Below are positions 1-5,220 of a stretch of DNA of 5,319 nt, in pieces. The notes below the pieces were generated by a model. That model had not been told where the DNA came from. It ran no database searches and saw only the letters and a program-made list of their open reading frames with translations. The stretch comes from Terriglobia bacterium (GTDB lineage Bacteria > Acidobacteriota > Terriglobia > UBA7540). A program made the position numbers and the translations under genes. Positions within the stretch are counted from its first letter, which is position 1, and each line of letters starts with the position of its first letter. Location: the NCBI GenBank assembly GCA_030040295.1, contig JASHTZ010000401.1, positions 1 through 5,319 of the forward strand, in the 5' to 3' direction.

Positions 1-57
1 CCAGCGGCGGCGGCGGGGAGAGCTTTGAAGAAAGGAGACAGGTATCAGGAGAGCTAA
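1..57 (+). CDS. Possible C-terminal end of an upstream gene (partial)
   Basis: Frame 1 is open from the window edge and ends at TAA (55-57), giving the 18-residue tail PAAAAGRALKKGDRYQES. The product cannot be recognised from so little. What favours a real gene end is that a GC-rich 8-bp hairpin begins at the stop codon itself, which is where an intrinsic terminator would sit. One other plus-strand frame also stays open until about base 96, so the frame choice is not certain. If the gene is real, it is transcribed in the same direction as the dehydrogenase subunit that follows. Confidence 0.3.
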   Translation, partial: PAAAAGRALKKGDRYQES

Positions 58-84
58 GCCGGATGTGGGGTGTGATTCCGGCTT
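56..84 (+). terminator. Terminator-like hairpin
   Basis: The arms AAGCCGGA (56-63) and TCCGGCTT (77-84) are perfectly complementary over 8 bp, with a 13-base loop. The stem starts within the TAA stop at 55-57. The following bases (GTAGTTCCTGTTAATT) are T-rich but not a clean T run, so termination strength is uncertain. The hairpin would insulate the gene at 107 from upstream transcription. Confidence 0.45.
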
Positions 85-106
85 GTAGTTCCTGTTAATT
101 CGATTC

Positions 107-625
107 ATGAAAAGGCGTACTGCCATCAAAATCGTCGCCTTGAGCGCGCTGGCGCCGCGCATGGAGGCGATTTATGCTCATTGTCCCCCCCAGTCGGATG
201 AGCTTGCTGCATGGGCGGCCGCCGACTACCAATTGAAGTTTTTTAGCCCGGCGGATAATGACCTGCTCGATCAGCTTATGGAGTTGATCGTTCCCGCCGA
301 CTCACATTCCGGCGGCGCCCATGCCGCGCGCGTGAGCCTCTTCGCGGATCACATGGTCGGAACGGGCAGTGAAGCGGGGAAGAATGAATGGCGCAATGGC
401 TTACAACTTTTCAAAGAGGAAGCCTCGAAATCCTCCGTCGCGGATGCCCTGGCGCACGCCGCGGCCGGCGAGGCGGATCCACGCTCGGCCCTTGAACACT
501 TTTTCATCACCTTGAAGCAAATGACCGTGAACGGTTACTATTCCTCCGTGATCGGCATCCATCAAGACCTGGAGTACCAGGGCAACACCTACCTTTCCGA
601 ATTTCCAGGCTGCCCGGGCCGCTAG
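107..625 (+). CDS. Gluconate 2-dehydrogenase subunit 3 family protein
   Basis: This 172-residue protein resembles the small subunit (PF13618-type) of membrane-linked GMC-type gluconate/sugar dehydrogenases. Such subunits partner a flavoprotein large subunit and usually act outside the cytoplasmic membrane. The N-terminus MKRRTAIKIVALSALAP has a twin-arginine-like start and a short hydrophobic stretch, so it may be a Tat leader or membrane anchor. Family-like segments are LLDQLMELIVPADSHSGGAH (53-72), the ARVSLFADHMV stretch (about 74-84), and a tail with GYYSSVIGIHQDLEYQG (143-159) ending near EFPGCPG. The length is about normal for the family. No Shine-Dalgarno sequence precedes ATG 107; an internal ATG at codon 19 would lose the leader, so I kept the upstream start. 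A GTTAAT box (94-99) lies 7 bases before the ATG, so a leaderless mRNA is possible but weakly supported. No GMC large subunit follows in this window. The electron acceptor and sugar substrate cannot be told. Confidence 0.85.
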   Translation: MKRRTAIKIVALSALAPRMEAIYAHCPPQSDELAAWAAADYQLKFFSPADNDLLDQLMELIVPADSHSGGAHAARVSLFADHMVGTGSEAGKNEWRNGLQLFKEEASKSSVADALAHAAAGEADPRSALEHFFITLKQMTVNGYYSSVIGIHQDLEYQGNTYLSEFPGCPGR

Positions 626-661
626 CTTCATCCGCCCGAATTCTCATCGCATTTGATTTTC

Positions 662-723
662 GGAGCTTGCGATGTGGCGCCGGTTTCGTCCTGGCTGAAC
701 CGGTGAATGCCAGGCTCCATTTT
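662..723 (+). terminator. Long imperfect hairpin with T run after the dehydrogenase subunit
   Basis: An outer stem pairs GGAGCTTG (662-669) with CAGGCTCC (711-718) over 8 bp, including one G-U pair. Inside it, CCGGTT (680-685) pairs with AACCGG (698-703), extendable outward by one G-U and one C-G pair. The outer stem is followed by ATTTT (719-723). Lying 36 bases after the stop of the 107-625 gene and before the next promoter, it is best read as that gene's terminator, although the internal loop makes it atypical. A competing 7-bp stem, CATCGCA (645-651) with TGCGATG (668-674), overlaps its left arm by two bases. Confidence 0.4.
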
Positions 724-772
724 AACTCCGCGGCTTGCGTTATCTGCGGGGCACGACACTCTACATTAGAAT

Positions 773-801
773 TTGACAGGGGAGAGAGCGTGTGTCATGA
801 T
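773..801 (+). promoter_or_regulatory. Sigma70-type promoter for the methyltransferase-MarR pair
   Basis: A perfect -35 hexamer TTGACA (773-778) is followed after 17 bases by CATGAT (796-801), which matches 4 of 6 bases of the -10 consensus. The predicted transcription start is near base 808, giving a leader of about 60 bases before ATG 869. The start point falls inside the first copy of the 14-base tandem repeat, and the -10 overlaps the palindrome TCATGA (795-800). A protein bound there could therefore block transcription. Confidence 0.5.
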
Positions 802-803
802 GT

Positions 804-845
804 GTCGTGTACGATGCGTCGTGTACGATGCGTCGTGTACGATGT
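804..845 (+). repeat. Three tandem 14-base repeats with internal dyads
   Basis: The unit GTCGTGTACGATGC occurs three times head to tail (804-817, 818-831, 832-845). The first two are identical and the third differs only in its last base. Degenerate similarity continues on both sides (about 790-803 and 846-852). Each unit contains TCGTGTACGA (805-814, 819-828, 833-842), in which TCGT and ACGA are complementary arms around a two-base centre. The array lies in the predicted 5' leader, 23 bases before the methyltransferase ATG. It could be an operator array, a structured leader or a replication-slippage product; the sequence alone does not decide. Confidence 0.85.
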
Positions 846-868
846 AATGTGAGATTCCGGGGCATCTT

Positions 869-1441
869 ATGCCTATTTCTACCAAGCACGTCGTGGTCAG
901 TGTCTGGATTGTGGTCGGCACCGTATGGCTGGTGGGCGCATTGGCCGCCAAGAGAACGGTGCGCACCCAGTCGCCTCTGTTGCGCCTCATTCAGCTCGCC
1001 TTGGGGATTGCGGCTGTGGTCATAGGCTTCACCGGGCGTTTCGAATTTGGATGGCTCATGTGGCCGGTCATTCCCTCTACCCCGGCAATCATGGATGCAG
1101 GGCTGCTTCTGTTGATTGTCGGCGCGGCATTTGCCATATGGGCGAGACTATACTTGGGGGGTAACTGGAGCGGTAACGTTACGGTGAAGGAAGGCCACCA
1201 ATTGGTGAGACGGGGTCCCTACGCGGTCGTTCGCCACCCTATCTATTCCGGTCTGACGATGGCATTTCTGGGCACCGTTGTGGTTGCTCGCGAAGCCCGC
1301 GGCTTTGTCGCTCTGGCACTGCTGCTGGTCATGCAGGGGTCAAAAATCCATATGGAAGAGCGGCTGATGATTGAACAGTTCGACGGGGAATATCTTGAAT
1401 ACCGCCAGCAGACGAAGCGATTGATCCCTTTGATTTGGTAG
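869..1441 (+). CDS. Isoprenylcysteine carboxyl methyltransferase (ICMT) family membrane methyltransferase
   Basis: This is a 190-residue integral membrane protein of the ICMT/phospholipid methyltransferase superfamily, which transfers a methyl group from S-adenosylmethionine. Bacterial members mostly have unknown substrates. Hydrophobic segments lie at about 8-27, 37-56, 75-96 and 129-156. The family signature is clear: GPYAVVRHPIYSG (116-128), containing the RHPxY cofactor/substrate motif, then EERLM (163-167) and a Y-x-x-Y-R segment (175-179) near the C-terminus. The region LGGNWSGNVTVKEGHQLVRR (96-115) before the motif is also typical. ATG 869 has a weak CGGGG (858-862) six bases upstream. 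The gene is preceded by a good promoter and a tandem-repeat leader and followed after 54 bases by a MarR regulator gene, suggesting one transcription unit. The length fits short bacterial members. The methyl acceptor is unknown. Confidence 0.88.
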   Translation: MPISTKHVVVSVWIVVGTVWLVGALAAKRTVRTQSPLLRLIQLALGIAAVVIGFTGRFEFGWLMWPVIPSTPAIMDAGLLLLIVGAAFAIWARLYLGGNWSGNVTVKEGHQLVRRGPYAVVRHPIYSGLTMAFLGTVVVAREARGFVALALLLVMQGSKIHMEERLMIEQFDGEYLEYRQQTKRLIPLIW

Positions 1442-1495
1442 CCGGTGTTGCATGGTTGCGAAGACCACCGCGTACTTCACCGTTTGAGGTGATGC

Positions 1496-1954
1496 ATGTC
1501 GGAACGCACTTCGAAGCTCTTCCAGATGGCCGAGGAGATCGACCGCAATCTCCGAGATTTGCGGCGCAGCCTATGGAAGCCCGTTGAGGAGGAGACTGCA
1601 CGCATCAGCGTCACCCCGCCGCAGCGGACGGTGATGCAGCTCCTGTTTAATTCCGAAGGGCTCAGTTTGAAGGAACTCAGCCGGCAGGTGGGCCTGTCGC
1701 ACTCGACAGTCTCAGGCATTGTTGACCGCCTCGAAAGAAAAGGCCTGCTGGAGCGGCAACCGGATCCTCGCGACCGGCGGTCCGCCCGCATTCTGGTTCC
1801 TCCACAGGTCCGCAGGCACGGGCGCGCGAGGATGAAATCGCTCGCCCTTCATCCCCTAGCGGAAGCCCTGCGACGTGCCAGACCGAAAGAAAGAAAGCTA
1901 ATCAGCGAGGGACTGAGCGCGCTTCGGCGGCTTCTTGGGGAATCCGCACAATAA
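1496..1954 (+). CDS. MarR-family winged helix-turn-helix regulator
   Basis: This is a 152-residue cytoplasmic DNA-binding protein, a normal length for MarR regulators, which bind palindromic DNA as dimers and often respond to small aromatic or toxic compounds. Helices at about 5-35 and the C-terminal stretch at about 110-150 would form the dimer interface. The winged helix spans about 40-103: SLKELSRQVGLSHSTVSGIV (57-76) holds the helix-turn-helix with its recognition helix, followed by DRLERKGLLERQ (77-88) and the wing DPRDRRSARILV (90-101) with the family's typical D-x-R-D-R-R-S pattern. The start ATG 1496 is backed by GAGG (1486-1489), six bases away. The 54-base gap after the methyltransferase suggests cotranscription, so it may control its own operon, possibly through the dyad repeats at 804-845; that link is inference. 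The ligand cannot be predicted. Confidence 0.92.
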   Translation: MSERTSKLFQMAEEIDRNLRDLRRSLWKPVEEETARISVTPPQRTVMQLLFNSEGLSLKELSRQVGLSHSTVSGIVDRLERKGLLERQPDPRDRRSARILVPPQVRRHGRARMKSLALHPLAEALRRARPKERKLISEGLSALRRLLGESAQ

Positions 1955-2010
1955 GCGACAATGCGAAAGCGGGACCAATCGTTATCGGAGTCTCACCATG
2001 GTGCCGGTCG

Positions 2011-2427
2011 CTAATTGAGAGGAATCAGCGGGCGGAAGGCGTGGTGCCGCCCCCAGCGATAGATGAGAAAATCTCGATCGAGGGTAAGAATATCTCCAGT
2101 CACGAATTCTTCACCCAGGGCGATGAGGCAGGCATCGGCAAGATCAATTTTAAGGTCGTGATACCTGCGAAGTAGGCGTTGGACGGCCTGCGCTCCACTC
2201 GTGAGGTTGAAGGGGACTTGGAAGATTCCTGCCGACACGTTGGCCATGACGGCTTCCGGCGCGCCTTTAAATTTCCGCAGCAAGTAACAGCTTTCTGCGA
2301 TAACAGCTTCACAGGTGATCAGCGGCGCCTCGATCGTCGCGATGGCGTCGACGCAGCGACGGTGAAATCGTTCACTGCGGTCGAGGAGGGCGACGATCAC
2401 GCCGGTGTCCAGCAAGACGGGTTTCAC
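2011..2427 (-). CDS. PIN-domain toxin (VapC-like ribonuclease)
   Basis: This is a 138-residue PIN-domain protein, the usual size for VapC-type toxins, which are Mg2+-dependent ribonucleases that cut RNA and stop translation unless bound by the antitoxin. It opens with LLDTGVIVALLDRSERFH (5-22), giving the first catalytic acid D7. E45 lies in EAVIAESCYLL (40-50), D98 in DLADACLIAL (95-104), and the last acid is probably D117 in TLDRDF (115-120). The full acidic set is therefore present, and nuclease activity is expected. I chose GTG 2427 because it overlaps the antitoxin TGA (GTGA at 2424-2427) and has GAGGGG (2437-2442) nine bases upstream. An in-frame ATG at 2580 would add 51 residues lacking PIN character and running across the antitoxin gene. 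It converges on the MarR gene with 56 bases between the stops. Confidence 0.9.
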   Translation of the reverse strand: MKPVLLDTGVIVALLDRSERFHRRCVDAIATIEAPLITCEAVIAESCYLLRKFKGAPEAVMANVSAGIFQVPFNLTSGAQAVQRLLRRYHDLKIDLADACLIALGEEFVTGDILTLDRDFLIYRWGRHHAFRPLIPLN

Positions 2428-2654
2428 CGGCCGAAGCCCCTCAGGTGCATCTTGTTGGAGCCCAGGTCCGATTTCCCGGAGGAGAACTTGCCTAGACCCA
2501 GCACTGTGCGGCCGGCCTTGCCTGTGTGGCAGGCAGCAAGGAGCCGCAAACCTTCCCGCACTGCCCGGGAGGAGCTCCAACCTTTGCGGCTTATCAATTG
2601 GTCCAGCGCTTTCCGTGAGTCTGAGTCGAGCCTAGCGTGGATTGTTGAGTTCAC
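2424..2654 (-). CDS. Ribbon-helix-helix antitoxin (VapB/CopG-like)
   Basis: This is a 76-residue protein with an N-terminal ribbon-helix-helix DNA-binding domain and a C-terminal toxin-binding tail. The ribbon is STIHARL (3-9). Helix A is about 11-23 (SDSRKALDQLISR), the turn KGWS follows, and helix B is about 27-40 (SSSRAVREGLRLLA). The glycine-rich basic tail, GLGKFSSGKSDLGSNKMHLR (53-72) followed by GFGR, recalls a conserved tail I remember in antitoxins paired with PIN toxins; it probably occupies the toxin's active-site groove. The start is GTG 2654, because the ribbon begins there and a -10 box lies just upstream; extending to ATG 2744 would run through the promoter and add unrelated sequence. 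No Shine-Dalgarno sequence is present. The stop overlaps the toxin start by four bases, so antitoxin is made first and the two are translationally coupled. It is expected to repress its own promoter. Confidence 0.88.
   Translation of the reverse strand: MNSTIHARLDSDSRKALDQLISRKGWSSSRAVREGLRLLAACHTGKAGRTVLGLGKFSSGKSDLGSNKMHLRGFGR
2437..2442 (-). promoter_or_regulatory. Ribosome binding site of the PIN toxin
   Basis: GAGGGG on the minus strand lies nine bases before GTG 2427, inside the last codons of the antitoxin gene. It supports the GTG as the toxin start and the short 138-residue product. The antitoxin, by contrast, has no such site. Confidence 0.6.
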
Positions 2655-2670
2655 ATCATCGATTGTAGCA
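2655..2670 (-). promoter_or_regulatory. Extended -10 promoter of the toxin-antitoxin operon
   Basis: On the minus strand TGCTACAAT (2670-2662) is an extended -10 element: TG one base before a hexamer that matches TATAAT at 5 of 6 positions. Only seven bases separate the hexamer from GTG 2654, so the predicted transcript starts at or one base before the antitoxin start codon. No good -35 hexamer lies at 16-18 bases spacing, which fits an extended -10 promoter. Confidence 0.5.
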
Positions 2671-2691
2671 CAAAATAAGGAATGTAATACA
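2664..2691 (-). promoter_or_regulatory. Twin dyad operator candidate of the toxin-antitoxin operon
   Basis: On the minus strand TGTATTACA (2691-2683) and TGTGCTACA (2672-2664) share 7 of 9 bases (TGTnnTACA), and each has inverted TGT/ACA ends. They lie 19 bases apart, close to two helical turns. The downstream one overlaps the -10 element and is flanked by one further T and A, giving TTGT/ACAA arms. Paired short dyads on one face of the helix suit cooperative binding by ribbon-helix-helix dimers, as expected for an autoregulated antitoxin promoter. Binding itself is inferred. Confidence 0.45.
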
Positions 2692-2698
2692 CTGAACC

Positions 2699-2726
2699 AG
2701 GGGACTTGAGAAGAAACACTTCCCCT
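2699..2726 (-). terminator. Weak hairpin downstream of the M81 peptidase gene
   Basis: AGGGGA and TCCCCT (2699-2704 with 2721-2726) can form a 6-bp stem with a 16-base loop, beginning 14 bases after the M81 stop. No T run follows, so it may end transcription poorly. The toxin-antitoxin operon could then also receive readthrough from the permease-peptidase operon. It is a candidate only. Confidence 0.2.
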
Positions 2727-2740
2727 TAGGTTGCTGCTGC

Positions 2741-4207
2741 TCAAGGATTGAACTCAATCTCATCCAAAGGGTAAACCGGGCGCGAGACGCGGTGGAAGGG
2801 AATTGAGCGGATGTTCGGCGTGCTGACGCCGGGCGTGTCCACCATCACGATTTTTGCTGCGAAGGGTTTGTACTCATTGCGGAACGCTGTAGCGGATTTC
2901 ACTACCACAATTTTCTTCTCCTGGGGTTCAATGCCCTGGCTGCGGAAGAGTTGCGGATCGATGTTGATGGCGGGAAGTTTGGAGACAAGTACGGTAACCG
3001 CGCCCACTTGCAGGACGGCGGCGCGTCCCATGGAAGTTTTCATCCCTGTATACTGCGACCCCGTCATCACAAAGTCGCCGTCGGACAAGCGGAGAACCTC
3101 GGCATCTACGGTAAGCGGCCGGCGGTTGATTTTGTCGTAGGCTCCACCGAGCGAGATCCGCAGTTTCGCGCCCACCTGGCTCTGCTCAGCGCGTTCCACA
3201 GCCGCCTCATCCCGCAGCCAGAGCGCGGCGGGCACGCCCGGAGCGGCATTTAAAAGAGCGCGCAACATTTCCGAACTGTCTCCCGGCGAGCCCGCAGTCG
3301 GGCTGTCGGAGGATTCGGAAAGCACCACCGGCTGCCCTGAAGTTTCCAGTGCCTGCTTGATGGCGGCCTCGGGCGGCGGAAAGTGGACCTCAAAATCCTT
3401 GCGAAGGTCCCAGAGACGTTTCCCCACCATGCGGCAGAATTGGCGTGCCTCGGCCTCGTCGCGCTTGGTCACGGCTATCACCGCGCCACCCATTTCCTCA
3501 ATGTCCAGCCACGCCTGAACTCCAAATATCGAAAATGAGTCGATTTCGGGAGTCTGCAATGATTTGGCATAACTCCAGACTTCCGCGAAGGGCCCGTAGG
3601 CGGTCTGCATGTTCTCGCCTGGTACGATCATTGGAACCTTCTGTAAGAAAGTCTGCGGGCGTGGCTCGCCCGCAAGAATTCGCATCAGCATCTCTCCCGC
3701 GGTAGTGGCGGTTTCATATAGATCCACGTGCGGGTAAGTCCGATATCCGACCACTGCGTCCGCCAGGCGGCACATGCGCTCCGTTACGTTGGCGTGCAGG
3801 TCAAGGGTGAGGCAGATGGGCAGCGATGGGCCGGTGATTTTGCGAACCACCTCCAGCAAGGCCCCTTCCGCATCGTCCGCGCCTTCCGCGCACATGGCGC
3901 CGTGCAAGGCAATCAGCATTCCATCGAGGGGTAGGGCGGCATGCAGCGAGTCGGCAAGCATCTGCTTCATGCGCGCGAATTCCTCTTCCACAATGCGGCC
4001 TTTCGTAATGGCCCAGCCGGAGAGGGTGGGCACAATCTCGACGTTTGGCCGGTCGAGTACATCGATGAAGCCGCCGATTTCAACGCGCGTTCCGCGCCAG
4101 TGGTCGAGAACGTCACGGCCCAGGCGAATATGAAAATCTTCCAGCGTCGTGGGTGTTGGTGAGAAAGTGTTGCACTCCTGATGCACTCCCAAAATGCCAA
4201 TCCGCAT
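2741..4207 (-). CDS. M81 family metallopeptidase (MlrC/microcystinase C-like)
   Basis: This 488-residue cytoplasmic zinc hydrolase belongs to peptidase family M81, named for MlrC, the last enzyme of microcystin breakdown. Most relatives have unknown substrates. The N-terminal DUF1485-like domain (about 1-290) carries HQECNTF (9-15), HGAM (102-105), LDLHANVT (135-142) and YPHVD (158-162). D136, H138 and H160 show the 2- and 22-residue spacing I recall for the MlrC zinc ligands D184, H186 and H208; H102 and E11 fit its H150 and E56. The C-terminal MlrC domain (about 293-480) contains ESSDSPTAGSPGDSS (298-312). Nothing essential seems missing. The start ATG 4207 has GGGGAGG (4216-4222) eight bases upstream, and its A is shared with the permease stop (TAATG). 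An in-frame extension to 4573 reads through the permease gene and is artefactual. The neighbour suggests it hydrolyses an imported amide or short peptide; a toxin-degrading role should not be assumed. Confidence 0.93.
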   Translation of the reverse strand: MRIGILGVHQECNTFSPTPTTLEDFHIRLGRDVLDHWRGTRVEIGGFIDVLDRPNVEIVPTLSGWAITKGRIVEEEFARMKQMLADSLHAALPLDGMLIALHGAMCAEGADDAEGALLEVVRKITGPSLPICLTLDLHANVTERMCRLADAVVGYRTYPHVDLYETATTAGEMLMRILAGEPRPQTFLQKVPMIVPGENMQTAYGPFAEVWSYAKSLQTPEIDSFSIFGVQAWLDIEEMGGAVIAVTKRDEAEARQFCRMVGKRLWDLRKDFEVHFPPPEAAIKQALETSGQPVVLSESSDSPTAGSPGDSSEMLRALLNAAPGVPAALWLRDEAAVERAEQSQVGAKLRISLGGAYDKINRRPLTVDAEVLRLSDGDFVMTGSQYTGMKTSMGRAAVLQVGAVTVLVSKLPAINIDPQLFRSQGIEPQEKKIVVVKSATAFRNEYKPFAAKIVMVDTPGVSTPNIRSIPFHRVSRPVYPLDEIEFNP

Positions 4208-5220
4208 TATTGAAACCTCCCCAGAAGAACCATGGCAAGAATTTGGACGGCGATTCCGCCCAGCAGCAGAACCACAGGCAGTCCGCGCACATGCTCCCAT
4301 TCCTTGGTGATCCAGCCCCAGAATACCCCGGCGATGATCATCGTGGACATGTAAATCGGCCAGCCGATGACGGCGCCGTACGTGCCCAGAATCCTCACCG
4401 AAGATCCATAGAGCACGGTACCGGCGATCCACATCGCGCCCATAAAGACGCACAGGCCGCCGTTCATGAACCAGCGGCCTTCGGCGAATCCGCCCCAGGC
4501 GCGTGCGCGGGTGATCTTGCGAGTCGAAAGGAAAATGCTGGGGAGTGCTCCTGTGCCCACGGAAAGGCACCAAATGGCGTTGGAGGCATAAAAGGGCTTT
4601 GCGCCTCCCAATTCAGCAATGTGCGCAATCGGCTGCCCCACGACCAGGGCCAGATTGAATGCCGTAGACATAACGCCTGCCAGGATGCAGATGGCCAGCC
4701 CCCACCGGAATCGCGGGTCGCGCGGGCGAGCCACGGCGCGCGACTGCATTTTCTCGCGCAGGTCGCCCGCCGCCGTACAAAGCAGAACGCCCACCAACAT
4801 GATGGTATCGGCGCCGGCAATTTCGAGCGAATGGCCCACACCCCGCCGCGATGCGGGCACAAACAACAGCGGCAGGAGCGAGCCCAGGGCTACCGAGGCG
4901 CCCAGAATAATTCCCTGGGTCAGCGTCAGTCCCACGATGTCAAAGGCGATGCCGTAAAGTGCGAGCGATAGTCCCCAAAAGAGGCCGAACGAGGCTGTCG
5001 TCGCCACAATCTTCCATCCTGCCAGCGGATAAACCCCCAGCAAATGTGGGACGGTGAGGAAAGCCACGAGCCACGGAAACATGAAGTAGGCATTGAAGAC
5101 GTAAAAACCCCACGCCTGGTCCCACTTCCACGTGCGGACCAGCTTCATGGGCGCCAAAACCGTGCCACCCAATGTTCCGGCAAAAAGCACCAGGGCAATG
5201 CCCCCCAGTGGTGTATCCAT
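4207..5220 (-). CDS. RhaT-family sugar/proton symporter-like permease
   Basis: This is a 337-residue membrane protein matching the length and layout of the L-rhamnose/H+ symporter RhaT (344 residues in E. coli). About ten membrane segments are visible, at roughly 4-25, 40-57, 71-96, 98-121, 137-153, 174-197, 208-232, 251-273, 281-304 and 316-334. Similarities to RhaT recalled from memory include LAPMKLVRTWKWDQAW (22-37) in the first loop, LYGIAFDIVGLTLTQGIILG (88-107) around segments three and four, and the loop KEWEHVRGLPV (306-316) before the last segment. ATG 5220 was chosen because it directly precedes the first membrane segment and has a modest AGG six bases upstream; the frame stays open to the window edge, so a longer start is not excluded. 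The stop overlaps the M81 start by one base. No rhamnose catabolic genes are present, so the substrate may differ, perhaps a compound hydrolysed by the M81 enzyme. Confidence 0.85.
   Translation of the reverse strand: MDTPLGGIALVLFAGTLGGTVLAPMKLVRTWKWDQAWGFYVFNAYFMFPWLVAFLTVPHLLGVYPLAGWKIVATTASFGLFWGLSLALYGIAFDIVGLTLTQGIILGASVALGSLLPLLFVPASRRGVGHSLEIAGADTIMLVGVLLCTAAGDLREKMQSRAVARPRDPRFRWGLAICILAGVMSTAFNLALVVGQPIAHIAELGGAKPFYASNAIWCLSVGTGALPSIFLSTRKITRARAWGGFAEGRWFMNGGLCVFMGAMWIAGTVLYGSSVRILGTYGAVIGWPIYMSTMIIAGVFWGWITKEWEHVRGLPVVLLLGGIAVQILAMVLLGRFQ
4216..4222 (-). promoter_or_regulatory. Ribosome binding site of the M81 peptidase
   Basis: GGGGAGG on the minus strand lies eight bases before ATG 4207 and inside the last permease codons. 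It fixes the M81 start at the TAATG junction and shows that the coupled gene also has its own strong initiation signal. Confidence 0.7.

Noticed and set aside
804..845. CRISPR array
   Set aside because: The repeats are 14 bases long and directly abutting with no spacers, and no cas genes are present.
667..852. Small open frame of 61 codons in the gap before the methyltransferase
   Set aside because: It is cysteine- and arginine-rich, runs into the tandem repeats, has no ribosome binding site, and overlaps hairpins and a promoter.
1955..2010. Terminator between the convergent MarR and toxin genes
   Set aside because: Only a 10-base palindrome, CACCATGGTG (1994-2003), and a 6-bp pairing with a very long loop (AGCGAC with GTCGCT) are visible. 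There is no T run, so I do not call a terminator.
2428..2580. ATG 2580 as the PIN toxin start
   Set aside because: It would add 51 residues translated from the antitoxin gene in another frame, with no PIN features. The GTGA overlap and GAGGGG site favour GTG 2427.
2179..2709. Plus-strand open frame (176 codons) across the toxin-antitoxin module
   Set aside because: It is antisense to two well-supported genes, has no recognisable domain, and covers the promoter region of the module.
2655..2744. ATG 2744 as the antitoxin start
   Set aside because: The extra 30 residues would encode the promoter region and overlap the M81 stop. The ribbon-helix-helix fold begins at GTG 2654.
4208..4573. N-terminal extension of the M81 frame
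   Set aside because: The added 122 residues are arginine- and histidine-rich and run through the permease gene in another frame. ATG 4207 has a good ribosome binding site and begins exactly at the family N-terminus.
4153..4971. Long plus-strand open frame (272 codons) antisense to the permease and the start of the M81 gene
   Set aside because: Its translation is low-complexity, rich in H, Q, R and G, and matches no family, while the opposite strand encodes a clear ten-segment RhaT-like permease. It is a by-product of GC-rich coding.
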